Positions 25,266-33,531 of a stretch of DNA of 64,000 nt are shown piece by piece. The stretch is from NCBI GenBank assembly GCA_028293745.1, contig JAQGOF010000223.1:1-64000 (forward strand). Reading direction: 5' to 3'. The position numbers and the translations under genes are program-made. The stretch comes from Gammaproteobacteria bacterium. GTDB lineage: Bacteria > Pseudomonadota > Gammaproteobacteria > Steroidobacterales > Steroidobacteraceae. Numbering within the stretch: the stretch's first letter is position 1; each line of letters begins with the position of its first letter. Under the pieces are notes generated by a model. It was not told where the DNA came from. It worked only from the letters and a program-made list of their open reading frames with translations, and did not search any database.

Positions 25266-25275
25266 TCAGACTCCC

Positions 25276-26538
25276 TCATGACGACGCGCTCAAGGGCAAC
25301 GGGCTTGCGGTTGTCACGTGCACTCCCAGGTCGCGGTACACCGCCATGATTCTCTGGCGATACATCGCGACCGTGAACTCTTCGGCAACCCACCGTCGCC
25401 CGGCCCTGCCCATCGCCTGAATCTGCGCACCAGGACGCGAATCGAAATCCTCCAGTGCCCTCTGCAGCGAGCTGACATTGCCGCTTTCGAAACACACTCC
25501 GGTCTCGTTCTCGCGGATCAGCTCGGGAATGCCACCGATGCGCGCCCCGATCACGGGTTTGCCCAGAGCGTATGCCTCGAGCAGGCTCACCGGGGCGTTC
25601 TCGTACCATTCGGAAGGTAACACCACCGCACGGCAGCTTCCAATAACATGACGCAGTTGTTGTCCCCCGAGGTGTCCCAGGAAAGTGACATCCGCGTTCA
25701 ACCCGGCGGCCAGCGCCCGCATTTCTTCCAGCTCCGGGCCTGTGCCCGCGATCAGCAGCTTCTTGCGTGCCCCGGCCACCGCACGAATGAGCGTTGCGAC
25801 GCCTTTCTGCCGGATGACCCGGCCGAAATACAGGAAGGCATCTCCCGGCTCGTAGCGTGGCTCATAGCGCGGCACGTCGACAAAATTGGGCACATGCCTG
25901 AACAGGGACGCCGGCATTCCCCATTCGCTGAATTTGTCGATGTAGAAGCGGCTCGGAACGACGAAGCAATCCACGTGCCGCCGATATGAGCCGAGGAGCT
26001 TATGTACTACCGCTTCCATCATGACAACCAGGCTCATCGCCGCGGACCCGCCGATGCAACGGTTGCGGACCACGTTGTACACCTTGCCCCCCTTGCAGCG
26101 CTCGCAAATGCCATCGGGCGCGAGCATGTTGTAGGCGGGGCAGGCGATCTTCAGGTCATGGAGCGTCAGCACTGTCGGGATGCCGCGCCCTTTCAACAAT
26201 CCGAGGATGGAGGGTGAAATGTGATGATAGATGTTGTGGGCATGGGCGATGTCCGGGCGAACCCGGCCCAGCAGCTCGCCCAGGCGGCGGCGTGCCTCGA
26301 ACGAATAGATGACTTTCGGCAGGCGCACCAGTTTCTGCGTCAGCGAATAATCGCCATGCATCTCCAGGTCGTCGATGAAATACTTCGACCACGGCGTGGC
26401 GTGATTCCCGGAATGCTGCATCGAGAACGGGACGACGTTCCAGCCAAGCTCTTCGAACATACGATTGTGCGCGAAGAAGATGGCCTCCGACCCGCCGCGG
26501 TCGTAGTAGTAGTTGTTGATGGCGATCAGCGTGCTCAA
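25276..26538 (-). CDS. GT4 glycosyltransferase with cysteine cluster
   Basis: Cytoplasmic family 4 glycosyltransferase of 420 aa. N-terminal acceptor domain: NNYYYDRGGSEAIFF, AHAHNIYHHISPSIL, then HDLKIACPAYN. Four cysteines (133, 145, 148, 161; CERCKGG in the middle) form a probable structural metal site that is usual for this subgroup. C-terminal donor domain: YFGRVIRQKGVATLIRA, LLIAGTGPE, then EWYENAPVSLLEAYALGKPV. The start is the TTG at 26538, inside the stop region of the preceding gene (4-base overlap), so the two are translationally coupled. Sugar specificity cannot be told. Confidence 0.9.
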   Translation of the reverse strand: MSTLIAINNYYYDRGGSEAIFFAHNRMFEELGWNVVPFSMQHSGNHATPWSKYFIDDLEMHGDYSLTQKLVRLPKVIYSFEARRRLGELLGRVRPDIAHAHNIYHHISPSILGLLKGRGIPTVLTLHDLKIACPAYNMLAPDGICERCKGGKVYNVVRNRCIGGSAAMSLVVMMEAVVHKLLGSYRRHVDCFVVPSRFYIDKFSEWGMPASLFRHVPNFVDVPRYEPRYEPGDAFLYFGRVIRQKGVATLIRAVAGARKKLLIAGTGPELEEMRALAAGLNADVTFLGHLGGQQLRHVIGSCRAVVLPSEWYENAPVSLLEAYALGKPVIGARIGGIPELIRENETGVCFESGNVSSLQRALEDFDSRPGAQIQAMGRAGRRWVAEEFTVAMYRQRIMAVYRDLGVHVTTASPLPLSASS

Positions 26539-27677
26539 TGTCGCAGCCCACCCGTGTCAATGAGCTCGGCCAGGCCCGCGGCGTTTGCCATCGAATGCCG
26601 CGCCATGGCGTATTCATGCGCCCTGCGCGCCAACCCCGCGCGCTTATCTGTGTCAGCAATGAGGCTTCGCACTGCCGCGGTGAGCTGTTGCTCGGAATCC
26701 TCACACACGACACCCAGGCCTTGCTGTTCCAGCAGGCGGTCGGGATCCACCTGCAGGCTGACCACCGGAACTTCCCGCATCCACGCCTGAATGAAGGTGT
26801 TGGGGAAACCTTCGTAGCGGCTCGTGTTGACGAAGACGTGGCTGCGCGCGAGCAGCTCGTTGACTTCGGACTGGCTGCGCGTACCGAGGTACTGCAGGTT
26901 GGGCGTCTGCCCGATCCGGCGCAAAAGAGCCTCCGCCCAGGGTTTTTCGCCCTTGCCGGTGGCATCGGCGCCAACCATCACGAAGCGGACGTCCGCCACG
27001 TCGCGCAGCGACTCCGCCAGGTTCACGAACGCCTCGGGACGTTTCCACGGCTTCAGGCCCGCAATCCAGGCCACGGTGAGCTGGCCGGACTTGTCGATCT
27101 TCTCACACGGGCTGGGGTGAAAATTGGGAATGACCGCGTCGGCCTTGCGCCGATAGTTGCGCTCGAGCAGAGCGGCCTGGTCCGTCGTCTGAGTCACGAT
27201 GCGGCTTGCACGCCGTATACCATATTCGACGCTGCGCTTTTCCAGGAAGCGGCGGACTGGATTGCGCCCATCGAGCGACATGTCCGGCGAAACATCGCTG
27301 TCATGCGCAACATGCCACACCAGATTGGCCCCATGCCGCTGCGCGTAGTAGGCGCAGACGCCGGTGTATCCGCACGCAACCCGCTGGTAGATCGCATGAG
27401 GTTGAATTTCCTCCAGCGCCTTGTACAGCGGCAGGGCCTGGCACAGATACCCGAATCGGGGCGGCCGCGGATCGCTGCCGACCCGCACGACACGGTATCG
27501 ATCCGAACTGTCATCGCCGTCGGAAACGCTGTTCAGGTAATAGATCTCGTACCGTCCCGTGGAGTTGAGCACGTCCACGAGACGCTCGATCTGGTACTCG
27601 GCGCCGCCTGACTGGGTCGCCGAGTGCATCGGTGTCACGATGCACAGCCGGTTGCTTTCCACTGCCCGGGTGCTCAC
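26535..27677 (-). CDS. GT4 glycosyltransferase
   Basis: Family 4 glycosyltransferase of 380 aa, GTG start. Signature pieces are SATQSGGAEYQIERLVDVL at the N-terminus (GGAE loop), HAIYQRVACGYTGV, then VAWIAGLKPWKRPEAFVNLAE and TSRYEGFPNTFIQAWMREVPVVSL at the donor site. The second part of the usual E-x7-E pair is replaced: the segment reads EGFPNTFIQAW, with Gln where the second Glu normally stands, which is a known variant in some GT4 members. It overlaps both neighbours by 4 bases (GTGA and TTGA), so the three GT4 genes form one coupled unit. Confidence 0.88.
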   Translation of the reverse strand: MSTRAVESNRLCIVTPMHSATQSGGAEYQIERLVDVLNSTGRYEIYYLNSVSDGDDSSDRYRVVRVGSDPRPPRFGYLCQALPLYKALEEIQPHAIYQRVACGYTGVCAYYAQRHGANLVWHVAHDSDVSPDMSLDGRNPVRRFLEKRSVEYGIRRASRIVTQTTDQAALLERNYRRKADAVIPNFHPSPCEKIDKSGQLTVAWIAGLKPWKRPEAFVNLAESLRDVADVRFVMVGADATGKGEKPWAEALLRRIGQTPNLQYLGTRSQSEVNELLARSHVFVNTSRYEGFPNTFIQAWMREVPVVSLQVDPDRLLEQQGLGVVCEDSEQQLTAAVRSLIADTDKRAGLARRAHEYAMARHSMANAAGLAELIDTGGLRH

Positions 27678-28900
27678 GTGGGCGAGCTCGCGAGAATGCT
27701 GACCATCTGGCGCTCGACGATGTCCGCGATCGTGCCATAGGTTCGATGCTTCAAGGCATAGCGCTTGCCGCGCTCACCCATCGTCCGCGCCAGGTCAGGA
27801 GCATGCAGCAGCGCGAGGATCGCTTTCGCGAACGCTTCCTCCTCGTAGGGGACGCAATAACCGCCGCCGCTTTCGTCAATCAGAAACTGCTGGTCCGGAT
27901 GGGTGTTGGCTACGACTGCCTTGCCCATGGCCATGTATTCCACCAGCTTCGTGGGCGAGGCAACGTTGAATACGGGAGTTGGATACAGCGGTGAAACACA
28001 GACATCGGCATCCTGTACGTATTGGAGAGCCTTCGACTGTGGAAGCTGTCCGACGAACACGACGGATTCGGCCACCCCGAGTCGCTGCGCCTCACGCTTC
28101 AGGAAGTCCTCGTCTGCGGCGTCTTCGGCCTTGCCAACGAGGTAGAGCCTGGCCTCCGGAAGCTCGGCGCGGACTTTCACGAGCACGCGCACAAGAAAGT
28201 CGATGTACCGCGAGCGCGCAAGGGAACCGAGATACAGGAAGGAGGGCACGTTGCGTGGTATGACGCTGCGTCCCGTATCTGAGCCGGCGAACTGCGGTGC
28301 CTTGATCCCCATCGGCACGGCAGTCATTTTCTCCAGCGGAATTCCTTTGCGGGCGACTTCACGGCGCATGGCCTCGCTCTGCACGAACACGTGATCTGCG
28401 AATCGCAGCAGCACGCGGTAGAGGAGCAAACCGAATGTGGCGCCGCGGATCCGGTACAGAAACGGATACCTCGCCGTCCCGTCGCCCGCCCGGCGCAGGT
28501 ACTCCTCCGGGAAGGGATAAGACAGCCAGTAGATGAACTTCTTCCCGTGCAACCGCGCGGCCAGCAGTGCAAACACGGCGGATAAGAATTTGTCTTTGAC
28601 CTCCACGCCGTCGTACTGATCACCCTTCAACAGGCCAAACACCCGCGTGTCGTTCCAGATGCCCGCGAAATGCTTGTGAAGGCGGCTGAAAAGGGAAGGC
28701 CGGTGATTGGCGGAAGCCACCCAGGCGCGTCCGCCGCCCCACGAGGCCACGTAGGAGCGGGTGCAGTGCTCCTCGCTCTGCAGGATCCAGTCGATCTTGT
28801 GACCGCGTCCGGCGAGCTCCTCCCCGAACAATACCGACACATCCACGCGGGTGGGCGGATACGGGTCGGAAGAGATTACCAGCAGGCGGAACTTGTTCAC
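27674..28900 (-). CDS. GT4-like glycosyltransferase
   Basis: Glycosyltransferase of 408 aa, GTG start. N-terminus: LVISSDPYPPTRVDVSVLFGEELA; middle: KDKFLSAVFALLAARLHGKKFIYWLSYPFPEEYLRR, an extended acceptor domain; donor half: FLYLGSLARSRYIDFLVRVL and VSPLYPTPVFNVASPTKLVEYMAMGKAVV, in which the SPTKLVEYMA motif is that of GT4 enzymes close to ExpE7 and to GT94-like mannosyltransferases. It is directly downstream of the autokinase gene and upstream of three other GT4 genes in the same operon. Confidence 0.87.
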   Translation of the reverse strand: MNKFRLLVISSDPYPPTRVDVSVLFGEELAGRGHKIDWILQSEEHCTRSYVASWGGGRAWVASANHRPSLFSRLHKHFAGIWNDTRVFGLLKGDQYDGVEVKDKFLSAVFALLAARLHGKKFIYWLSYPFPEEYLRRAGDGTARYPFLYRIRGATFGLLLYRVLLRFADHVFVQSEAMRREVARKGIPLEKMTAVPMGIKAPQFAGSDTGRSVIPRNVPSFLYLGSLARSRYIDFLVRVLVKVRAELPEARLYLVGKAEDAADEDFLKREAQRLGVAESVVFVGQLPQSKALQYVQDADVCVSPLYPTPVFNVASPTKLVEYMAMGKAVVANTHPDQQFLIDESGGGYCVPYEEEAFAKAILALLHAPDLARTMGERGKRYALKHRTYGTIADIVERQMVSILASSPT

Positions 28901-28912
28901 CTTTGCGGTCGC

Positions 28913-29785
28913 TTAGGCCGGAGTCTGACCGTCTCCATATCCGTACCCATAACCGTACTTCTGGGATGCGTCCGAGGAACGGTTGAGCACCAGGCCCGCA
29001 ATCGGAAAGTCCGCCAACAGCTCGGCCGCCTGCTGCAGGTCTGCGCGTGGAGTGATCCCCTCGGAGGCGACCAGCACGATTGCATCGATGCGGGGTGCGA
29101 CCACCAGCGCATCATCCGGACTCAACACCGGCGGCAGATCGATGAGGATGAGCGGATTCGTCGTTGACGAATTGATGAATTGCAGCAACTCCTCGAGGCG
29201 GCTCGAGGCGAGCAACTCGGCCGAGTGCTGCGTGGCGGTCGCGTTGCCGGCGATCACCAGGTTCTCGATGCCGATGGACATGAACAGGTCATTGGGCGTT
29301 TCGACCCGTAGCTCGAAGAAATCGCGTAGTTCGTTTTGGGGGGTGATGCCAAGCGTGCGGCACACACTCGGATTGCGCATGTCCAGGTCAAGCAGTACCA
29401 CCACGCTGTTGGCTTCGCGCGCCAGGCTCAAGGCGAGATTCACAGCCGTGAGCGACTTGCCATCCTTCGGCGCGGCACTCGTTATGCCGATGGTCTGCCA
29501 ACCCTTCGACCGCACGCGGTGCAGGATTCGGGTTCGAAGCATTCCATAGGCCGCAACCGTACCCCGGTCTTCAGCGACTGATGCGCTCAAGAGCAGGCGA
29601 TTCTCGCGAGCCACATGCGGGTCAAACGCAACGCGGCGAGCCTGAATCTGGGTCGTAGGCAGAACTCCCGGCTCGACCGGGCGTCGGGAATAGGACTGCG
29701 CCGCCGTTGCGGGTTGACCCACCATCCCCGGACGGTTACCGCGGAGGGATTTCGTTTTCTCGAGAGCTGCTTCGATGATAGTCAT
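28913..29785 (-). CDS. epsG: Exopolysaccharide tyrosine autokinase (BY-kinase, XrtA-associated type)
   Basis: Cytoplasmic bacterial tyrosine kinase of 290 aa. The P-loop is in TSAAPKDGKSLTAVNLA (about 102-116), Walker A' is VVLLDLDMRNP (129-138), and Walker B is in PLILIDLPP. The C-terminus carries a cluster of four alternating tyrosines (Tyr277, 279, 281, 283), the autophosphorylation tail. These kinases work with the chain-length determinant; cycles of tail phosphorylation control polymerisation and export. It starts 34 bases downstream of the chain-length gene's stop, as expected for the split two-protein version of Wzc. The gene symbol follows the usual name in related eps operons. Confidence 0.92.
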   Translation of the reverse strand: MTIIEAALEKTKSLRGNRPGMVGQPATAAQSYSRRPVEPGVLPTTQIQARRVAFDPHVARENRLLLSASVAEDRGTVAAYGMLRTRILHRVRSKGWQTIGITSAAPKDGKSLTAVNLALSLAREANSVVVLLDLDMRNPSVCRTLGITPQNELRDFFELRVETPNDLFMSIGIENLVIAGNATATQHSAELLASSRLEELLQFINSSTTNPLILIDLPPVLSPDDALVVAPRIDAIVLVASEGITPRADLQQAAELLADFPIAGLVLNRSSDASQKYGYGYGYGDGQTPA

Positions 29786-29819
29786 AGTGGAATCCGTGGG
29801 TCGGCGACAAAACGAGGTC

Positions 29820-31331
29820 TCATCTCAGGGCCGAAACGACCACGGTGCCGACAATGAAAAGCGCCGCCGCATACGCGGCAGCCCATGATACGAACACGAG
29901 CCTGCGCCGCCGCCGGTCGCGTGTGTTGGAAATATGCGGGATTGCAGCAAGTACCTGCGCGTCGCCGAATATGGGCAGATCGCGCGCGCTGCGGATATTC
30001 GAATCGCTGGCCTCGGCAATCGCTACCGCGATACCGGAGAACAGGCCTCCCAGCACCACGCCGAGCAGGATCAGCCCTACCCGGTTGGGATACACGGGCA
30101 GCCGGGGCGGATAGGGTGCCCGGATCAGCGTGAACCGCTCGCCGCCCTGCTCGGTCTCGAAGTTCTGCGCAATATTGGCGTTCTGCAGCTTGTCCTGGAT
30201 GCCCTGGTAGGTGGTCTGCAGGCTGTTGCGGCGCCGCTGGATCTCCGAGTATTCGCGCTCGACGCCGGGAGTCCTGCGCAGCATCTGCTCGTACGAGTCG
30301 ATCAGGGCGGTCTTTCTGGCGGCCTCGGCGCGCAGCGTAGTCAACTCCTTGCGCGCGGACTGCAGCTGGTTGGCGGTTGTCAGATACAGCGGATTGTTCG
30401 CGTTCGCGGCGATTCCGTTGCGGCTCACCGCCGCCTGCCCGTCACTGAGCTGTTGCAATGCCTGCTTGAGCCGCTTGACCTCCGGGTGATCGGGGGTGTA
30501 CCGCTGCTGCGCCTCCGCCAGTTTGGCCCGCACGGTGGGCAGGTCGGTCATGTCACCGGAGTTCGTGATCATGTTGGCACTGGTCTGGCTGAGCTGCACG
30601 GCCAGCAGCGATTCCTTCTCTTCGGCGCGCAGGATCTCCTGTTGGATGTTCTCCAGGTCATGCTGCTGGCGGTCGATGGAGGCCTCGTTGCGCGCGACGT
30701 ACTCGGGCAGGGCATCTCCATGCTGGTTCTTGAAACCCTTGATCTCCTCGTCGATGGCGCGCATCTGGCGGCTGACGTCCTCGGCCTGCTTGGCCAGGAA
30801 TTGGGCCGCGCCTGCGGCGGCCTGCTGACGGCTCTTCTGATTGTAGGTCAGGAACAGCGCCGCCAGGCGTTTCGTGACCTCGGCAGCGCGGTCATTGTCG
30901 GAGTTACGGTAGTGCAGCGAGAAGGCATTCGATTCCTGCAGCGGCTTCAGCGTGACAGGGTCCACCCGCTCGACCGAGGTCTCCTCGAGAACCTTCTGTG
31001 CCTTCTCGTGCGGGCTCAACGCGGTTCCCGGGTAGGGGTCGTACTCTTTGACCAGGTCTTTCAGGGGCTCGATGGTCATCACCCGGCCCTGCACGAGTTC
31101 GATCTGCTGGTTCGAGTAGCTCATGACGGTGGTCGTGACCACCTTCGGATCGACGGACGAGGGCTCGAGCAGAATCGTCGCAGTGGCCTGGTACAGCGGG
31201 GTCAGCGCAAACGCGAGGTAGACCGCAAGCAGGATGAAGACGGGGGCGATGATCGCAATGTATGCGGCCCGCCGCCGCAAAATGGGCGTGTATGCGCCAA
31301 GTCCTGACTCTGTCTGGGCTGCTGTGTTCAT
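29820..31331 (-). CDS. epsF: Polysaccharide chain-length determinant (Wzz-type, XrtA-associated)
   Basis: Inner-membrane polysaccharide co-polymerase of 503 aa. Two membrane segments frame the protein: residues about 22-42 (IAIIAPVFILLAVYLAFAL) and one near the end (AAAYAAALFIVGTVVV). A third hydrophobic stretch (VGLILLGVVLGGLFSG) follows the proline-rich PYPPRLPVYPNR motif. The periplasmic part is mainly long coiled coil (about 165-390, with RQMRAIDEEIKGFK and LRAEAARKTALID). Length and the RRRNSLQTTYQGI segment fit the GNVR-domain chain-length proteins of exosortase A-type loci. The start at 31331 is chosen because the next upstream start at 31394 lies inside the barrel gene. It pairs with the autokinase just downstream. 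Confidence 0.9.
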   Translation of the reverse strand: MNTAAQTESGLGAYTPILRRRAAYIAIIAPVFILLAVYLAFALTPLYQATATILLEPSSVDPKVVTTTVMSYSNQQIELVQGRVMTIEPLKDLVKEYDPYPGTALSPHEKAQKVLEETSVERVDPVTLKPLQESNAFSLHYRNSDNDRAAEVTKRLAALFLTYNQKSRQQAAAGAAQFLAKQAEDVSRQMRAIDEEIKGFKNQHGDALPEYVARNEASIDRQQHDLENIQQEILRAEEKESLLAVQLSQTSANMITNSGDMTDLPTVRAKLAEAQQRYTPDHPEVKRLKQALQQLSDGQAAVSRNGIAANANNPLYLTTANQLQSARKELTTLRAEAARKTALIDSYEQMLRRTPGVEREYSEIQRRRNSLQTTYQGIQDKLQNANIAQNFETEQGGERFTLIRAPYPPRLPVYPNRVGLILLGVVLGGLFSGIAVAIAEASDSNIRSARDLPIFGDAQVLAAIPHISNTRDRRRRRLVFVSWAAAYAAALFIVGTVVVSALR

Positions 31332-31371
31332 CGCAACTGGCTCGTATGTATGTCCATCTATGGCGCGGGTT

Positions 31372-32607
31372 CTAACGCTGGCGCTCGAGGCCACGGTAGC
31401 CGAAGGAGACGGATACGATATTCGCCTCGGCCGAGTTCACCTCGACACGATACTTCTGATAGTTGGACGAGAAGTTACCGGCGACAAAAAAGGTCGGGGT
31501 CATCATATATCGCAGGCTCACGATCCCGGTCGCGTAGTCGCGCGTATTGTCGCCAACCACCCCTGTGGTCGTTCTGTCACGGAAGTAGCGCACCGCGCCA
31601 GTGAAATGCAGACGCTGTGTCAAGTCCCGATCATACTGCCCGCGTACCTGGTCGGTCGTATACAGGCCGCCGGCGCTGCTGGGATAGATCGTCCGTCCGA
31701 TGGAAAAAGTGTAGCTGCTGATCTGTTCCTTGTAGACGGTCGTGAAATTGGCTGCCCAGGGATTGGTGGTCACATCGAAAATGTGACCTTGGTTCTGCAC
31801 GAACTTCGTACGCTGCCATTGGACGCTGAGAGTACTGCGCAGCACCTCGGTCCAGTTGTACCCGCCGTTCAGCTGCAGGCCGCCCGAGGTGGAGTGCGAG
31901 TCGATGGCCTTGGCCTGGTATCTCGAGCCATACGCGCCGATCGAAAAGTCAGTGCGCAGGTCGATGGTCTTCGCGTAATAGACCTTGCCCTGGTAGTAGT
32001 TGAAGTCGAGGTGCCCCGTCGTGTTCGCGGGGCTCCAGTCCATGCGCTGATACTCGGCCGCGACCCCGATGCTCGAGAGCGGCGTCAGCAGGTGCGTGAA
32101 AGTCGGGTCGAGGATCAGGTAGTTGCGCGTGGTGCCGACCAGCACCGTTCCGGTGGTGGGACTGGTGTTGCCCAAATCCGGATTCACGGGGTTCACCACG
32201 GCGCCTGGCTGTTCCGCGTTGACATCGTCGCGGTGATCGAAGAAGCCGACCAGGGTGAACCGGTCCCGCTGCCACGAGTAGCGGGTGTTCATGTTGAGGA
32301 ACTCTTCCAGCCGGTTGCGGTTCGCAAGGCTCGGGTAGTAGTTGTACAGCAGGCGCGGCTGCAGGTTGGTTTCCGATTGCGGTGTTGCAATGCCGATGTT
32401 CGTCGCCGCATCCGCGAAATAACCTACCGCCCTCGTCCGCGTGACCGGATCGAGATCGATGTTGGTGTTGTAGGCGCTCGAGAGCGTGACGATCGGCTGA
32501 TAGTAGACATCGGCCGCCCCGGCAGCCGTGGCGAGTGCCGCGGCCGCAGCTCCTGCCGCAGCGGCGGTCCAGGCAGCGCGCCTGTGCCTACGGGACGACG
32601 ACGACAT
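31372..32607 (-). CDS. Outer-membrane beta-barrel, exopolysaccharide-associated
   Basis: Exported protein of 411 aa. An Arg-rich start (SSSSRRHRRAA) and an alanine-rich signal segment end at ATAAGAADVYYQ. The rest alternates polar and hydrophobic residues with many aromatics at strand ends (FNYYQGKVYYAKTID, SYTFSIGRTIYP, FFVAGNFSSNYQKYRVE) and closes on SVSFGYRGLERQR, the pattern of an outer-membrane barrel. Size and gene order, between the export protein and the chain-length determinant, match the outer-membrane proteins annotated as PEP-CTERM system-associated. The ATG at 32607 overlaps the upstream gene by 20 bases. It may form the outer-membrane exit together with the short export protein. 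Confidence 0.82.
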   Translation of the reverse strand: MSSSSRRHRRAAWTAAAAGAAAAALATAAGAADVYYQPIVTLSSAYNTNIDLDPVTRTRAVGYFADAATNIGIATPQSETNLQPRLLYNYYPSLANRNRLEEFLNMNTRYSWQRDRFTLVGFFDHRDDVNAEQPGAVVNPVNPDLGNTSPTTGTVLVGTTRNYLILDPTFTHLLTPLSSIGVAAEYQRMDWSPANTTGHLDFNYYQGKVYYAKTIDLRTDFSIGAYGSRYQAKAIDSHSTSGGLQLNGGYNWTEVLRSTLSVQWQRTKFVQNQGHIFDVTTNPWAANFTTVYKEQISSYTFSIGRTIYPSSAGGLYTTDQVRGQYDRDLTQRLHFTGAVRYFRDRTTTGVVGDNTRDYATGIVSLRYMMTPTFFVAGNFSSNYQKYRVEVNSAEANIVSVSFGYRGLERQR

Positions 32608-33181
32608 CGCCACTCTCCAGTTGCACGTTCTGTTCCAGGCTCTTGCCGGAGGCGACCTGGCCATAGTGGAAGCTCATGATCCGCTGGCCGCCCACCGAGT
32701 TGCGGATGACGATGATGCTGTCCATCTTCGCGTACGGGTTGCCCCCACCGGCGATGCTCAGTGCCTGCAGGACGTTGATGGCAGGATTCATGACAATCAA
32801 GCCTGGCTTGCTGACCTGGCCGATGACGTACGCCACGTTCCCCTTGACCTCGGTTATCGAGACCGTCACGACCGGCTCGGCGACGAATTTGCGCAGCTTG
32901 TTCTCCATTTCGACACGCAGCTGTTCCGGCGTCTTGCCACCCGCGACCAGGATGCCGATCAGGGGAAACGAGAACTTGCCGTCCGGGGTGACCGTGATAG
33001 TGATGGGCGGCATCTTCGGATCGTCGTAGACGCCCACCAGCATCTGATCGCCGGCATGGATCTTGTAGTCGGTTTGAGTGGCGACCATCGCCGGCGGGTC
33101 GGCGGCCACGGCCGGCGTGGCGGCTGCCATGCCCGTTAATACTGCCAAAAGCGCAAATCGCACGGCACCCAGATCACCCAT
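32588..33181 (-). CDS. epsE: Polysaccharide export protein (Wza-like, short form)
   Basis: Periplasmic/outer-membrane export protein of 197 aa. The signal peptide runs to TPAVA; there is no lipobox cysteine, unlike Wza. The polysaccharide export domain is DYKIHAGDQMLVGVYDD to VVTVSITE, followed by one SLBB-type domain (NVAYVIGQVSKPGLIV, ALSIAGGGNPYAK). The protein ends at SGDVVVVP and so lacks the C-terminal amphipathic helix with which Wza crosses the outer membrane. This short form is typical of exosortase A-type loci, where a separate barrel is encoded next door. ATG at 33181 has GGGGG eight bases upstream; ATG at 33211 would add ten residues without a ribosome binding site. It is the first gene of the operon running to 24132. 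Confidence 0.9.
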   Translation of the reverse strand: MGDLGAVRFALLAVLTGMAAATPAVAADPPAMVATQTDYKIHAGDQMLVGVYDDPKMPPITITVTPDGKFSFPLIGILVAGGKTPEQLRVEMENKLRKFVAEPVVTVSITEVKGNVAYVIGQVSKPGLIVMNPAINVLQALSIAGGGNPYAKMDSIIVIRNSVGGQRIMSFHYGQVASGKSLEQNVQLESGDVVVVP

Positions 33182-33481
33182 GGTTAGCCCCCATACCTTC
33201 CCGTTGGACATTAAGTAGCCATCTTAGCAAGAGATATGCCCAGGCGGGGGGAGGCGAGGTGGCCCGCGGCCGCGCCCCATGCGTAGCTCCGTGCCTGAGG
33301 CGCGGTCGAGCGCTGGTTCATCGTATCCCCGTTCATGTTCGCGGCAGGCCGGGCATGCCACTTTATTATTCATTTGCATACTTCCATGTTGAACATATGT
33401 CAGGAAGCATGCATCACACGTCAGCATCAAACCGAAACGGCCAGGCGAAAGCAAGCTGGATTTGACAAGGCTCCGCCGCAA

Positions 33482-33498
33482 AACAGCATGGGTGCCAA
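33482..33498 (-). promoter_or_regulatory. Sigma-54-like promoter element
   Basis: On the minus strand TTGGCACCCATGCTGTT matches the consensus TTGGCACG-N4-TTGC fully at the -24 box, with correct spacing and one deviation at -12 (GT for GC). It faces the export operon 300 bases downstream. A dedicated sigma-54 activator is encoded at 10635, which makes this plausible. Confidence 0.45.
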
Positions 33499-33500
33499 AC

Positions 33501-33519
33501 CGCTGTGATCAACACAGCG
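33501..33519. promoter_or_regulatory. Inverted repeat CGCTGTG-N5-CACAGCG
   Basis: Perfect 7-base arms around ATCAA, just upstream of the sigma-54-like box and 13 bases after the stop of the GT39-type gene. It could be an activator site or the hairpin of a terminator for that gene; there is no T-run. Confidence 0.4.
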
Positions 33520-33531
33520 CGTATAACTCAG

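Larger units (their letters stand above)
33182..33531. promoter_or_regulatory. 350-base region upstream of the export operon
   Basis: Leader and promoter region of the leftward export operon. It is AT-richer than its surroundings at 33360-33400 (CTTTATTATTCATTTGCATA). It holds a sigma-54-like element and a dyad at its right end, described separately. A short leftward frame at 33224-33481 is probably not a gene. Nothing else was recognised. Confidence 0.5.

Noticed and set aside
29934-31307. Rightward open frame of 457 codons opposite the chain-length determinant gene
   Set aside because: Antisense shadow; the other strand has membrane segments, coiled coil and the expected operon position.
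33224-33481. Short leftward frame with a CxxC...CPxC pattern resembling a zinc ribbon
   Set aside because: It lies in the promoter region of the export operon, has low third-position G+C unlike real genes here, no ribosome binding site, and a proline/glycine-rich end. A chance cysteine pattern is more likely.
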